A stretch of 46,723 nucleotides of DNA from an uncultured Uliginosibacterium sp. (GCA_945957295.1 CAMFLH010000005.1:1-46723); one strand, 5' to 3'. Positions 1 to 9,404 are shown, counted from the stretch's first letter. The notes: generated from the letters alone by a model not told the origin. Translations and numbers: made by a program.

Positions 1-18
1 GTCTATAAGGGGGCGGCT

Positions 19-963
19 GTGAGCATCATTGAAAAAGCAGTCGAGCGCCTGGATCAGCTCAAGCGTGCGGGTCAGGATGTCGGAAGTGATGTCGTTGTGC
101 CGCCGACGCAAACCAATGCGCCGCCCGCCGCTGCGCCAGTTCAGCGCGCTTCCGTCGAGGCGTCACCGTCGGTAGCTTCGGCTACTGATGTGACGCGTGA
201 GCGGCGTGCGGTTCACATTGACCTGGATCGGCTTGCTGCGCTCGGTTTTGTATCGCCGACGACGCCAAACAGTCCGATCGCCGAACAGTATCGAATCATC
301 AAACGGCCGGTCTTGCGTAACGCGCAAGGTAAGGGTGCCGCGCCCATCGAGAACGGCAACCTGATCATGGTGACGAGTTCGATGCCAGGTGAGGGCAAGA
401 GCTTTTCCGCGATCAATCTGGCCATCTCCATGGCGATGGAGCTCGACCACACGGTCCTGCTCGTTGACGCAGACGTCTCCAAGCCGTCGGTGCTGGCCGC
501 CTTGGGGTTGCCGGCGTCGTCTGGGATGATGGACGTGCTTCAAGGCCACGAGGCTTCGATCGGCGATGTAATGCTCCACACGAACATCGCCAAGCTGTCA
601 ATTCTTCCCGCGGGTCGTCCTCAACCCCGAGCAACTGAAATGCTCGCGAGCGATGCCATGAATACCCTGCTGGACGAGCTCGCAACGCGGTACACCGATC
701 GGATCGTGATTTTTGACTCGCCCCCTGTGCTGGTTACCACAGAGGCGCGAGCGCTCGCCACACACATGGGGCAGGTGATCATGGTGGTGGAGTCCGAACG
801 CAGCACCCACGCGATGGTTAAACAGTCGCTGGCGGCGCTGGAGGCGTGCCCGGTGAAATTGATGTTGCTGAACAAAGTGCGTCAGCAATCGTCGGCCGGT
901 CATTACGGCGTCTACGGCTATGGATACGGTTATGGCTACGGCAAGAATGAGGCTGGTTCGTAA
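19..963 (+). CDS. XrtA-associated tyrosine autokinase (BY-kinase)
   Basis: Cytoplasmic bacterial tyrosine kinase that, with a membrane chain-length partner presumably encoded just upstream of the window, should control exopolysaccharide polymerisation and export. Walker A SSMPGEGKS lies at residues 120-128, Walker A' LLVDADVSKPS at 147-157, and a Walker B-like IVIFDSPP near 231. The C-terminus is a Tyr cluster (alternating Y and G), the usual autophosphorylation tail. The N-terminal ~80 residues are a Pro/Ala-rich linker. At 314 aa it fits the TIGR03018-type family. The GTG start at 19 follows an AAGGGGG ribosome site at 7-13. It is the first complete gene of a + strand operon reaching 17198, and its last 17 bases overlap the next gene. 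Confidence 0.93.
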   Translation: MSIIEKAVERLDQLKRAGQDVGSDVVVPPTQTNAPPAAAPVQRASVEASPSVASATDVTRERRAVHIDLDRLAALGFVSPTTPNSPIAEQYRIIKRPVLRNAQGKGAAPIENGNLIMVTSSMPGEGKSFSAINLAISMAMELDHTVLLVDADVSKPSVLAALGLPASSGMMDVLQGHEASIGDVMLHTNIAKLSILPAGRPQPRATEMLASDAMNTLLDELATRYTDRIVIFDSPPVLVTTEARALATHMGQVIMVVESERSTHAMVKQSLAALEACPVKLMLLNKVRQQSSAGHYGVYGYGYGYGYGKNEAGS

Positions 964-2533
964 GCCATCGCCGGTTTGCGTCCTGGCTGCCTGTTTGGGG
1001 GTAATTCCTGCTGCGGCTCAGGCGGACTACGCGTCCACCGGCCTTTTCAATGGGGCGGCTTCTCAGGCAGCCGGCTTTGCAGCGGAAGGGCCGTCCGGCA
1101 ACTGGCGGCTCGAACCGACGCTTGGCGTGGGGCTGACTTGGTCGGATAACGTTCGCTTGTCGGCGGAAGGCAAGCACGTCGGAGATTGGTCTCTACGGGT
1201 GGAGCCGGGATTCGCGACCAGCGGCCGTACCAGCCGTTCGTACGGCTCGTTCCGCGCCAGTGTTAACGCTAACGTTTATGCGAACGAGGATTCGTTGAAT
1301 CGAACGAATCTCAACATGTTCGGTACTGGCACCGTCGATCTATATGAGCGCAAGTTAATGCTCGACGCGAGTGCAAGCGCAAGCCAGGAGCAGATTACGA
1401 CGCTGGGCGCACCGGCCAGCGGCGCGGCCTATAACCCAAACAACACGACCCAGCTCACGATGTTCTCGCTGAGCCCTTATTTCCGCTGGCAATGGGGAGC
1501 GCGCGAGACTGGTGAAATCCGCTACCGGGCAACGTTGAGTGACTCATCGAACAGTTTCCTCAACAACAACCTGCGACAGGATGTGAATCTCGTTGTTGGC
1601 AATGGTGCCAGCCCAGATCCGCTGGGTTGGTATCTCACCGGCAACCATTCGGTGATCAAGTACGACACCGCCAACGATTCCAAAACCTCGGATACCCGCC
1701 TTTACGGTGTTTACGCAATCGATCCGATGTTCAAGCTTCGTGCTGATGTGGGCTACGAGAAAAACAACTTTGCGGCGTTCGGTGGCGAAGAACAGCAGAT
1801 CTACGGCGGCGGTTTTGAGTGGACGCCGTCGCCGCGGACCCGGCTTGCGGGCATGACCGAAAAACGCTTCTTCGGGAATGGCTACAACTACGAGTTCACT
1901 TGGCGGGGGCCGCTCAGTTCGATCTCGGCCAGTTTTGTGCGGGATGTGACGACTACATCCTCAACGCTGAGTAGCGTGCAGCTGCTCGGTTTAATGATTG
2001 CTTATGCCGAGGCTGGTACCAAAGCGCCGGACGGCGGCAAGAGCGCAGCGAAGACATGGGCTGATCGCGGTTTGCCGTCTCTGTACGAGATTCTCTCCGG
2101 CGCCACGTTTGTCACTCGTAGTTATTACCTCGAAAAGCGCGCTCAAGTGAGCGGTGGACTGACCGGCGCTCGTAACGGCGCTGTGCTGTCCTTGACTTAC
2201 ACCGATCGGCGCCGCCTGGTCGATCCGGCGCTGCTTGTGCCTGGGGATCAGCTGGCGAATTTTGATGTTGTGGAGGACATGGGCGGAACACTGGTCCTCA
2301 ACCATCGCCTTACGCCGATCAGCAACCTGACGGCGCTGCTTGGGGCGAGCCGTTCGAACGGTGAGACCTTGGGACTGAGCACGACGACAAGGCGCCGGGA
2401 TGCGTCCTTGACCGGTAGCACGTCATTTGGGCAAGGCATTATTGGTTCGCTGAGCTACCGATACCAGGCAAGCCGAGGCGCGAGCAGCTACGACGAAAAC
2501 TCGGTGGCTGCAACGCTCGGCATGCGTTTCTGA
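947..2533 (+). CDS. PEP-CTERM system-associated outer membrane beta-barrel protein (TIGR03016-like)
   Basis: Predicted outer-membrane protein of the XrtA exopolysaccharide system, probably a barrel helping polymer reach the surface. That role is inferred from the family and neighbours. From the ATG at 947 the protein is 528 aa with a clear signal peptide (MRLVRK, then a hydrophobic stretch, cleavage after AAAQA). It then has many short alternating aromatic/polar strands and ends in Phe (GMRF), the usual barrel-assembly signal. In-frame ATGs at 920 and 932 would put extra polar residues before the signal peptide, so 947 is preferred. The start overlaps the kinase gene's Tyr-rich tail in another frame. 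The ATPase gene begins 6 bases after the stop. Confidence 0.85.
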   Translation: MRLVRKPSPVCVLAACLGVIPAAAQADYASTGLFNGAASQAAGFAAEGPSGNWRLEPTLGVGLTWSDNVRLSAEGKHVGDWSLRVEPGFATSGRTSRSYGSFRASVNANVYANEDSLNRTNLNMFGTGTVDLYERKLMLDASASASQEQITTLGAPASGAAYNPNNTTQLTMFSLSPYFRWQWGARETGEIRYRATLSDSSNSFLNNNLRQDVNLVVGNGASPDPLGWYLTGNHSVIKYDTANDSKTSDTRLYGVYAIDPMFKLRADVGYEKNNFAAFGGEEQQIYGGGFEWTPSPRTRLAGMTEKRFFGNGYNYEFTWRGPLSSISASFVRDVTTTSSTLSSVQLLGLMIAYAEAGTKAPDGGKSAAKTWADRGLPSLYEILSGATFVTRSYYLEKRAQVSGGLTGARNGAVLSLTYTDRRRLVDPALLVPGDQLANFDVVEDMGGTLVLNHRLTPISNLTALLGASRSNGETLGLSTTTRRRDASLTGSTSFGQGIIGSLSYRYQASRGASSYDENSVAATLGMRF

Positions 2534-2539
2534 GGTTCT

Positions 2540-3592
2540 ATGTACGAGTCCTTTTACGGCTTCACGTCTAAGCCGTTCCAACTCAATCCCGATCCGTCGT
2601 TCTACTACGGCAGCCGGGGTCATCGCCGCGCGATGGCCTATCTTGAGTACGGTTTGCATCAGAGCGAGGGCTTCATTGTGATTACCGGCGATGTCGGTGC
2701 CGGCAAAACGACGCTCGTTCGAAGCCTGCTGCAGCGCCTCGACTCCAGCAAGGTTGTCGCGGCCCATCTGGTGAGTACGCAGATCGATGCGGACGACATC
2801 CTTCGTCTGGTCGCGGCGGCGTTCGGCCTGCCCGCCAAGAACGTTGAGAAGGCTGATTTGTTGCTGCAGCTTGAGACGTTCCTCGTCAAGCTCACCGCCA
2901 CAGGCAAGCGCGCACTACTGATTGTCGATGAGGCGCAGAACCTTACGCCGCGCGCCGTCGAAGAGCTCCGCATGCTCTCCAACTTTCAGTTGGAAGACCA
3001 TGCTTTGCTGCAGAGTTTTCTTGTCGGGCAGCCTGAGTTTCGCCAGACCATGCAGAGCGAACACATGCAGCAGTTGAGGCAGCGTGTGATCGCCTCGTAC
3101 CACCTCGGGCCGCTGGATCTTGCAGAGACACGTGCGTACGTCGAACACCGCTTAGGCTGTGTTGGTTGGAAAGGCGATCCAAGGATCGAGGCGAGTGCCT
3201 TCGATGTGATTCACGCAGCATCGGGTGGCATCCCCCGACGGATCAATACATTGTGCGATCGCGTGCTGCTGGCGGGCTTTCTGTCGGAAAAGCGTGGCGT
3301 GAGCGCAAGCGACGTCGACAACGTGGTGACCGAGATGCGTGAAGAGGCCGGTCCGGAACGCACCGTAACACCGCTGGCTGCGATGTCCGGGCTGGACAGT
3401 TCGACGCTTTCACGCCTGTTGGCCGACCCTGCTGCAGCTCGGCGACTGGCGGAGGTCGCCGCGGGTTATCAAGCTTCGCGGATCGAATCGCGGGTTGAGC
3501 AGCTGGAGCAGGTTGTTTGTGCCCTGCTGGGGCTGGGCAACGCTGCCGCCGATACGAATGACCAGGACAAGGAACGGCGGCATGCCGGATGA
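2540..3592 (+). CDS. XrtA/PEP-CTERM system-associated AAA ATPase (ExeA-like)
   Basis: Cytoplasmic ATPase of the ExeA/GspA-like AAA family found in XrtA loci (TIGR03015 type). It probably energises or organises the export apparatus, but its exact role is not established. The typical N-terminus MYESFYGFTSKPFQLNPDP is followed by Walker A GDVGAGKTT at 50-58, Walker B ALLIVDEAQNL near 125-135, and an Arg-rich sensor region (LRQRV). The C-terminal ~80 residues are helical and charged, with no periplasmic peptidoglycan-binding domain as in true ExeA. Length 350 aa is normal. It sits 6 bases after the barrel gene and 10 bases before wecB, so the genes are co-transcribed. Confidence 0.9.
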   Translation: MYESFYGFTSKPFQLNPDPSFYYGSRGHRRAMAYLEYGLHQSEGFIVITGDVGAGKTTLVRSLLQRLDSSKVVAAHLVSTQIDADDILRLVAAAFGLPAKNVEKADLLLQLETFLVKLTATGKRALLIVDEAQNLTPRAVEELRMLSNFQLEDHALLQSFLVGQPEFRQTMQSEHMQQLRQRVIASYHLGPLDLAETRAYVEHRLGCVGWKGDPRIEASAFDVIHAASGGIPRRINTLCDRVLLAGFLSEKRGVSASDVDNVVTEMREEAGPERTVTPLAAMSGLDSSTLSRLLADPAAARRLAEVAAGYQASRIESRVEQLEQVVCALLGLGNAAADTNDQDKERRHAG

Positions 3593-3602
3593 AGGAGCCC
3601 GG

Positions 3603-4733
3603 ATGAAGCCGGTGATTTGCGTAGTGGGCGCACGCCCCAATTACATGAAGATGGCCCCGATCGTCAAAGCGTTCGCGGCGCACCAACCGCCCGTGCCGTA
3701 TCTGCTTGTCCATACCGGCCAGCACTACGACCATGCGATGAACGCGAAGCTGTTTGGTGATCTGAAGTTACCAGACCCCGATGTGAACCTCGAGGTCGGT
3801 TCAGCGTCGCACGCGGTTCAGACCGCCGAGATCATGAAGCGTTTCGAGCCCATCATCGACGAGCACGGCGCTTCCGCGGTGCTGGTGGTTGGTGACGTGA
3901 ACTCGACTATCGCCTGTGCCCTCGTCGCGACGAAGAAGAGCATTCCTGTCGTCCACGTGGAGGCCGGGTTGCGCAGTTTCGATCGCGGCATGCCCGAGGA
4001 AATCAATCGTGTGCTGACCGACCAGATCGCCGATCTGCTCTACACCACTGAGGCTGGCGCTACAGCCAACCTGGCGCGCGAGGGGATTGCCGAGTCGCGT
4101 GTCCAGTTCGTCGGCAACGTGATGATTGATTCGCTGCGGGCGAATCTCGCGCAGGCGGTGCCGGTCGAGCAGACTCTCAAATCGGCCGGGCATGCCGGCG
4201 ACGCGTTGAGCTCGCCGAACGGCTTTGCGCTCGTGACCTTGCATCGTCCCTCCAACGTCGATGATCCGGCCACCTTGAGTGGGCTTGTCGATACCTTGTG
4301 CGAAGCGAGCGAGCGTTTGCCCATCGCGTTTGCTGTGCATCCGCGCACCCGCAGCAATCTGGAACGCTTTGGATTGTTTGGTCGTCTTGCCGCCGCGCGC
4401 ATTGTGCAGTTGCCCCCGCAGGGCTATCTCGAAATGCTGGGCTTGATGTCGGCGGCGCGGGTTGTGATGACGGATTCAGGTGGCATTCAGGAAGAGACCA
4501 CCGCGCTCGGTGTGCCCTGCCTGACTTTGCGCGAGAACACCGAACGCCCGATCACGGTCGACGAGGGCACCAACACACTGGTGGGGCGCGACCACGCTGC
4601 GATCATCCACGCGCTGGACCAGATCCTGGGTGGCGGCGGCAAGGCCGGGCGTTCTCCGGCCTTGTGGGATGGCCGCGCCGCAGAGCGCATCGCGGCGCAT
4701 CTGCATGCATGGCTTGTTGCTCGTGGCGAATGA
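3603..4733 (+). CDS. wecB: UDP-N-acetylglucosamine 2-epimerase, non-hydrolysing
   Basis: Interconverts UDP-GlcNAc and UDP-ManNAc in the cytoplasm, supplying a ManNAc-type precursor for the polysaccharide. The N-terminal Rossmann motif ICVVGARPNYMKMAPI, the HTGQHYD motif, VHVEAGLRSFDRGMPEE, the HRPSNVDD segment and the C-terminal nucleotide-binding TDSGGIQEE all match the WecB/MnaA family. The reading frame is open back to 3495, but the ATG at 3603 is chosen because the family N-terminus starts there and AAGGAG lies at 3592-3597. The resulting 376 aa is the usual length. The gene starts 10 bases after the ATPase stop. No ManNAc dehydrogenase (wecC) is in the window, so the product may be used as ManNAc or oxidised by an enzyme encoded elsewhere. 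Confidence 0.93.
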   Translation: MKPVICVVGARPNYMKMAPIVKAFAAHQPPVPYLLVHTGQHYDHAMNAKLFGDLKLPDPDVNLEVGSASHAVQTAEIMKRFEPIIDEHGASAVLVVGDVNSTIACALVATKKSIPVVHVEAGLRSFDRGMPEEINRVLTDQIADLLYTTEAGATANLAREGIAESRVQFVGNVMIDSLRANLAQAVPVEQTLKSAGHAGDALSSPNGFALVTLHRPSNVDDPATLSGLVDTLCEASERLPIAFAVHPRTRSNLERFGLFGRLAAARIVQLPPQGYLEMLGLMSAARVVMTDSGGIQEETTALGVPCLTLRENTERPITVDEGTNTLVGRDHAAIIHALDQILGGGGKAGRSPALWDGRAAERIAAHLHAWLVARGE

Positions 4734-4743
4734 CGGGGCTGCG

Positions 4744-5583
4744 ATGAAGTCCGCAGTGAAGAACGCGCTGACAATCGACGTCGAAGACTACTTCCAGGTT
4801 TCCGCGTTGGCGTCGCACTTCCCTCGCGCGCAGTGGGATGAGGTGCCGTGCCGGGTTGAGGCGAATGTTGATCGGATACTCAGCCTGTTGCATGAGTACG
4901 GCGCGAAGGCGACGTTCTTCACGCTCGGGTGGGTGGCCGAACGGTATCCGAAGCTGGTGCGTTTGATTGTCATGGAGGGGCATGAACTTGCCAGCCATGG
5001 TTATGGCCATGAGCGCGCGAGTGCGCAGACGCCGGAAGGCTTTCGCGCGGATGTATCGCTGGCCAAGGCCGTGCTTGAAGACATCTCAGGGGTCGAGATT
5101 CGCGGCTACCGCGCGCCGAGTTTTTCGGTGGGTGCGAAGAATCTGTGGGCGCATGATGTTTTGCGGGAGACGGGGTACGTCTACAGCTCCAGCGTCTACC
5201 CGATCGCGCACGACCACTACGGCATGCCAGACTCGCCGCGGTTTCCGTACTACCTGACGAATGGCTTGCTTGAGATTCCGGTGACCACGGTGCGATGGGC
5301 GGGGCGTAACTGGCCTGCGGGCGGCGGTGGGTATTTCCGGCTGCTGCCGTATCCCGTATCGCGCTGGTCCTTGCGGCGGGTAAACAGTCTGGACAAGCGT
5401 TCCGCGATCTTCTACTTCCATCCTTGGGAGATTGATCCCGCCCAGCCACGCGTTGACGCGGCCGATGCGCGGACGAAGTTCCGTCATTACGTGAACCTCG
5501 AACACATGGAAGGTCGGCTGCGCCGATTGCTGGGCGATTTCAACTGGGATCGCGCTGATCAAGTGTTCTTGCCCAAGGCCTGA
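4744..5583 (+). CDS. XrtA system polysaccharide deacetylase (NodB family, TIGR03006-like)
   Basis: CE4/NodB-type metal-dependent deacetylase expected to remove N-acetyl groups from amino sugars of the polymer or its precursor. Visible motifs are the catalytic LTIDVEDYFQ (residues 9-18), ATFFTLGWVAERYP, the metal-binding SHGYGH with His85 and His89, RAPSFSVG, and FYFHPWEID near the end. There is no signal peptide, as usual for the XrtA member. The ATG at 4744 gives 279 aa. The frame is open upstream to 4630, but that part overlaps wecB and lacks family similarity. It starts 10 bases after wecB and ends 3 bases before the FemAB-like gene. A second deacetylase closes the operon at 16242. Confidence 0.92.
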   Translation: MKSAVKNALTIDVEDYFQVSALASHFPRAQWDEVPCRVEANVDRILSLLHEYGAKATFFTLGWVAERYPKLVRLIVMEGHELASHGYGHERASAQTPEGFRADVSLAKAVLEDISGVEIRGYRAPSFSVGAKNLWAHDVLRETGYVYSSSVYPIAHDHYGMPDSPRFPYYLTNGLLEIPVTTVRWAGRNWPAGGGGYFRLLPYPVSRWSLRRVNSLDKRSAIFYFHPWEIDPAQPRVDAADARTKFRHYVNLEHMEGRLRRLLGDFNWDRADQVFLPKA

Positions 5584-5586
5584 TCG

Positions 5587-6639
5587 ATGATGAGAGACTT
5601 TGTGGCTCAGCCGGTCGTCGTTCGGCGACTGGAGTCAACGGATCGTGCGCGTTGGGACGCCTTTGTACGCACCTGTCCGTCAGGGAGTTTCTTTCACCTG
5701 TCTTCGTGGCAAGGGCTGATCGAGACGCATCAAGGGCACGACACCTACTTCCTTATGGCCGAGCGCGGCGGCGAGATTGTTGGCGTGCTGCCGCTTGCAG
5801 AGGTGAAGAGCCGACTGTTCGGTCATTCCCTGGCGTCGCTTCCGTTCTGTGTTTACGGCGGTGTTGCGAGTGAAGACCCCGCAGCGATAGCGGCACTTGA
5901 ATTGGAGGCCGATCGCATTGCGCAGCGTCTGGGTGTCGCGCATCTCGAGTACCGCAACGTGCTCCCGCGCCATACCGACTGGCCCAACCAGGATCTGTAT
6001 GTGACCTTCCGCAAACGGCTGGAGGCGGATGAAGAGGCCAACATGGCGGCGATTCCGCGTAAGCAGCGAGCGATGGTGCGGAAAGGCATCAAGAATGGCT
6101 TGATCGCAAGCCGTGACGCCGACGTGGATCGCTTTTTCTCGGTGTATGCCGATAACGTCCGTCGTCACGGCACGCCAGCAATGTCACGCCGCTGGTTTGC
6201 CGCGCTGATGGACGCATTCGGCGAAGATTGCGAAGTCATGACCGTGACGACGGCAGACGGGGCGTCGCTGTCGAGCGTGCTGAGCTTCTACTTCCGCGAC
6301 GAGATCCTGCCGTACTACGCAGGCGATCTGCCGGCTGCGCGCGATCTGGCGGCGAACGATTTTAAATACTGGTCACTGATGCAACGCGCACTCGAACGCG
6401 AGTGCAAAGTGTTCGACTACGGCCGCAGCAAGGTTGGCACCGGGCCCTATGCGTTCAAGAAGAACTGGGGTTTCGAGCCGACCCCGCTGGCCTATGAATA
6501 TCGCTTGTTCAAGCGTGACAGCATTCCGCAAAACAATCCGATGAACCCGAAGTACCGCGCGTTCATTGCGCTCTGGCAGCGTTTGCCATTGGCAGTGGCC
6601 AATCGGCTCGGGCCGATGATTGTCCGTAACCTCGGCTGA
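5587..6639 (+). CDS. FemAB family XrtA/PEP-CTERM system-associated protein
   Basis: GNAT-fold protein of the FemAB/BioF2-like acyltransferase group (TIGR03019 type). Relatives transfer amino-acyl or acyl groups; the donor and acceptor here are unknown. Recognisable features are an N-terminal SGSFFHLSSWQGLIE segment, RKQRAMVRKGIKNG in the middle, and the acceptor-fold signature FDYGRSKVGTGPYAFKKNWG near residues 278-297. It is soluble, 350 aa, of normal length. Two ATGs in tandem (5587 and 5590) are possible starts. It lies between the deacetylase (3-base gap) and the stp1-type glycosyltransferase (9-base gap). A functional link to the ACP/ligase module further right is conceivable, because FemAB relatives use activated amino acids; that is inference. 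Confidence 0.9.
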   Translation: MMRDFVAQPVVVRRLESTDRARWDAFVRTCPSGSFFHLSSWQGLIETHQGHDTYFLMAERGGEIVGVLPLAEVKSRLFGHSLASLPFCVYGGVASEDPAAIAALELEADRIAQRLGVAHLEYRNVLPRHTDWPNQDLYVTFRKRLEADEEANMAAIPRKQRAMVRKGIKNGLIASRDADVDRFFSVYADNVRRHGTPAMSRRWFAALMDAFGEDCEVMTVTTADGASLSSVLSFYFRDEILPYYAGDLPAARDLAANDFKYWSLMQRALERECKVFDYGRSKVGTGPYAFKKNWGFEPTPLAYEYRLFKRDSIPQNNPMNPKYRAFIALWQRLPLAVANRLGPMIVRNLG

Positions 6640-6648
6640 CGGGCATCG

Positions 6649-7863
6649 ATGCAGAAACCGCCACTGCTCTATCTTGTGCACCGGATCCCGTATCCACCCA
6701 ACAAGGGGGATAAGGTCCGATCGTTCAATCTGCTGAAATACTTCGCCCAACACTATCGGGTCTACCTGGGTGCCTTCATTGATGACCCGGCCGATGCGCA
6801 GAATGTTGCTGCGCTGTCCGAATGGTGTGAAGGCGTGCACTGCGAACCCATCTCTCGACGGTGGGCACGGATCGCGAGCCTGCGTGGGCTCGTAACGGGG
6901 GAGGCGCTGACACTTGCGTACTACCGTCAGTCGTCGATGCTGAGTTGGGTGAAAGCAACAGTTGCCGAGCACAGGATTCGTGATGCTGCGGTGTTCTGCT
7001 CGGCGATGATGCAGTACATCGAAGCTGTACCGGGGCTCAACACCCTTGCGGACTACTGCGACGTCGACTCGGCAAAATGGACGCAGTACGCGGAGGCGCA
7101 CCGCGGGCCGATGGCTTGGCTGTATCGTCGCGAGGGGCGCAAATTACTTGCGTACGAGCGCCATGCAGCGGAAGTGGCGCGAGCGGTGACGTTTGTCTCT
7201 GAGGCGGAGGCCGACCTGTTCCGTGCCCAGGCGCCGGAGGTGGCGGCTCGGGTGCTTGCTGTCAGCAATGGCGTCAACGCCGCTTACTTTTCACCGGACC
7301 ACGATTTGCAGTCGCCGTATCCAGAATCCGGACCGAATATCGTGTTCACCGGTGCGATGGATTACTGGCCGAACATCGATGCTGTCCGCTGGTTTGTGCG
7401 CGAAGCTTGGCCTGCAGTTGCTGCAATGGATAGGCGGGCCCAGTTCTGGATTGTTGGCATGAACCCATCCCCTGAAGTGCAGGCGCTGGCGGCCGATGCG
7501 CGGATTCATGTTACTGGCACGGTGCCGGATGTTCGCCCGTATTTGCGAGATGCGGCGGCCGTTGTTGCGCCGCTGAGGGTTGCGCGGGGCGTGCAGAACA
7601 AAGTGCTCGAGGCAATGGCGATGGGGCGGCCGGTTATTGTGTCCAACGATGCCGCGACCGGGATCAACGCCGTGGACGGGCAGGATTTTTTGATCGCCAG
7701 GACGGGGTCGGAGTACGTCGATGCGATCAAGTCGCTGTTGGCAGATGCTGACCGCGCCCATCAAATCGGTACGGCCGCGCGCCGCTGTGTGCTCGATCAC
7801 TACAGCTGGGATGCGCATCTCGCACAACTTGACGTCTTCATGCTGGGAGCGTCACAGGCATGA
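6649..7863 (+). CDS. TIGR03087-type PEP-CTERM/XrtA glycosyltransferase
   Basis: GT4-like (GT-B fold) glycosyltransferase specific to XrtA loci, probably adding a sugar to the lipid-linked repeat unit at the inner face of the membrane. The N-terminus LLYLVHRIPYPPNKGDKVRS is typical of the subfamily. The C-terminal half carries VFTGAMDYWPNIDAV, VTGTVPDVRPYLRDAAAVVAP and the nucleotide-sugar binding NKVLEAMAMGRPVIVSN. At 404 aa it is full length. Its stop overlaps the xrtA start by 4 bases (ATGA), indicating translational coupling. The sugar donor cannot be read from the sequence. Confidence 0.92.
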   Translation: MQKPPLLYLVHRIPYPPNKGDKVRSFNLLKYFAQHYRVYLGAFIDDPADAQNVAALSEWCEGVHCEPISRRWARIASLRGLVTGEALTLAYYRQSSMLSWVKATVAEHRIRDAAVFCSAMMQYIEAVPGLNTLADYCDVDSAKWTQYAEAHRGPMAWLYRREGRKLLAYERHAAEVARAVTFVSEAEADLFRAQAPEVAARVLAVSNGVNAAYFSPDHDLQSPYPESGPNIVFTGAMDYWPNIDAVRWFVREAWPAVAAMDRRAQFWIVGMNPSPEVQALAADARIHVTGTVPDVRPYLRDAAAVVAPLRVARGVQNKVLEAMAMGRPVIVSNDAATGINAVDGQDFLIARTGSEYVDAIKSLLADADRAHQIGTAARRCVLDHYSWDAHLAQLDVFMLGASQA

Positions 7864-9404
7864 GCGCAGCGGCTTTGGCGAACGACTCTGAAAAAACGCA
7901 GGGGCTCAGGATCATTGGGTCGGGTCTTGCCGCCTTTCTGCTCGTGGTGGCGGTCTTTTGGCCGACGGCAGTCGAGATGGCGTCGATCTGGTGGCGTTCC
8001 GAGACTTTCGCCCACGGACTTGTGGTGCTACCGATTTCGGTCTGGCTGCTGTGGGGCATGCGCGACGACATGGTTAGCCAGCCCTTGCGGCCGGCGCCGC
8101 TTGCGCTGCTCGCACTGGCAATCGCCGGTTTCGTCTGGCTGGTCGGCGAGAGCGCAAGTGTTGCTGCGGTGACGCATTTTGCGCTGGTGGCGATGGTCTG
8201 TTGCGCCGTCTGGTTTGTGTGGGGACATGCGCTGACATGGACTGCGATCTTTCCGCTCGCTTTCCTGTTCTTCGGTGTTCCGTTCGGCGAGTTCCTGATC
8301 CCTACGCTGATGAATCACACCGCCGACTTCACGGTCGCCGCCTTGCGTGTGACTGGTGTGCCGGTATTCCGGGAAGGCAACAGTTTCGTGATTCCGAGCG
8401 GTGCCTGGTCCGTCGTTGAGGCCTGCAGCGGGATTCGCTATCTGATCGCGTCGATCATGGTTGGCGTACTGTTCGCATGGCTCAACTACAGGTCGTTGCG
8501 TCGGCGCCTGCTGTTCATCCTCGCTGCGACTGCGGTACCCCTGGTTGCAAACTGGCTGCGCGCCTACCTGATCGTCATGCTGGGCCATCTCTCGGGCAAC
8601 AAGATCGCGACGGGCGTTGACCACCTGATCTATGGATGGCTGTTCTTTGGTGTGGTCATCGTTGCCTTGTTCTGGGTCGGCTCGTTCTGGCGCGAGGGCG
8701 ATGCGCCTGAGGCGGACGTTCCTTCGTCGAACGAAGCCGTGCGAGGCGCTGACGCCGCGTCGCTACCGAAACTGTTGGGCTGCTGCGTCGCCATGCTCAT
8801 GGTTCTGCTGGTCTGGCGCCCGCTCGAAGCCTGGCTGGCGGCCACACCGGGCGCTGCGGTCTACACGCTCGAGGCGCCTCATCCAGCTGCGGGCTGGGTG
8901 GCGACCACAGAAGCGCCGGTTGCCGGCTGGCAACCGACCTATGTTGGCGACCGCGCGCGTCTCGTGCGGACCTACCGCCAGGGCGCCGGTACGGTGACAC
9001 TCTTCATCGCCTATTACGCGAGCCAGACGCCGGGGCATGAACTGGTGCAGTGGGACAATCGCTTCGTCACCGCTGAAGACAAGCGCTGGCGTTACGGCGG
9101 CGAGCAGCTTGATCGCTTCTCGAACGGCTATGAGCTGTTACGCACGCAATTGCTCGGCGAACCGGATCGCGTCGATGTGTGGTCCTGGCTCTGGCTCGGC
9201 GACAGCGTGACGGCCGACCCCAAGCGCGCGAAGTTGGCCCTCGTGGCCGATCGCTTTGCGCATCGGCCGGACGACTCGGCGGCAGTGATTGTCGTTGCGC
9301 GAAGGGGCGATGGGGCGACGGACCCGCGCGCGCTGGTCGAACGTTTCGTGCTGGCTCACCAGGCCGAAATCGAGCGCGTGCTGCGCGCCACTCCGCGCAA
9401 CTGA
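7860..9404 (+). CDS. xrtA: exosortase A with fused EpsI domain
   Basis: Integral-membrane cysteine protease/transpeptidase that recognises C-terminal PEP-CTERM sorting signals. About eight hydrophobic segments occupy residues 15-275. The catalytic triad is visible: Cys189 in VEACSGIRYL, Arg234 in ANWLRAYLIV and His255 in GVDHLIYGW. After ~residue 320 comes a periplasmic EpsI-type domain (DUF3485) with AAGWVATTEAP, GWQPTYVGD and LFIAYYASQTPGHELVQWDN. This fusion is usual for XrtA. The ATG overlaps the previous stop by 4 bases; its own stop overlaps the next ATG by one base. All catalytic residues are present. No protein with a PEP-CTERM tail is encoded in this window, so its substrates lie elsewhere. 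Confidence 0.97.
   Translation: MSAAALANDSEKTQGLRIIGSGLAAFLLVVAVFWPTAVEMASIWWRSETFAHGLVVLPISVWLLWGMRDDMVSQPLRPAPLALLALAIAGFVWLVGESASVAAVTHFALVAMVCCAVWFVWGHALTWTAIFPLAFLFFGVPFGEFLIPTLMNHTADFTVAALRVTGVPVFREGNSFVIPSGAWSVVEACSGIRYLIASIMVGVLFAWLNYRSLRRRLLFILAATAVPLVANWLRAYLIVMLGHLSGNKIATGVDHLIYGWLFFGVVIVALFWVGSFWREGDAPEADVPSSNEAVRGADAASLPKLLGCCVAMLMVLLVWRPLEAWLAATPGAAVYTLEAPHPAAGWVATTEAPVAGWQPTYVGDRARLVRTYRQGAGTVTLFIAYYASQTPGHELVQWDNRFVTAEDKRWRYGGEQLDRFSNGYELLRTQLLGEPDRVDVWSWLWLGDSVTADPKRAKLALVADRFAHRPDDSAAVIVVARRGDGATDPRALVERFVLAHQAEIERVLRATPRN

Noticed and set aside
905-950. Short tandem repeat of Tyr/Gly codons considered as a microsatellite
   Set aside because: Explained by the conserved tyrosine cluster of the BY-kinase.
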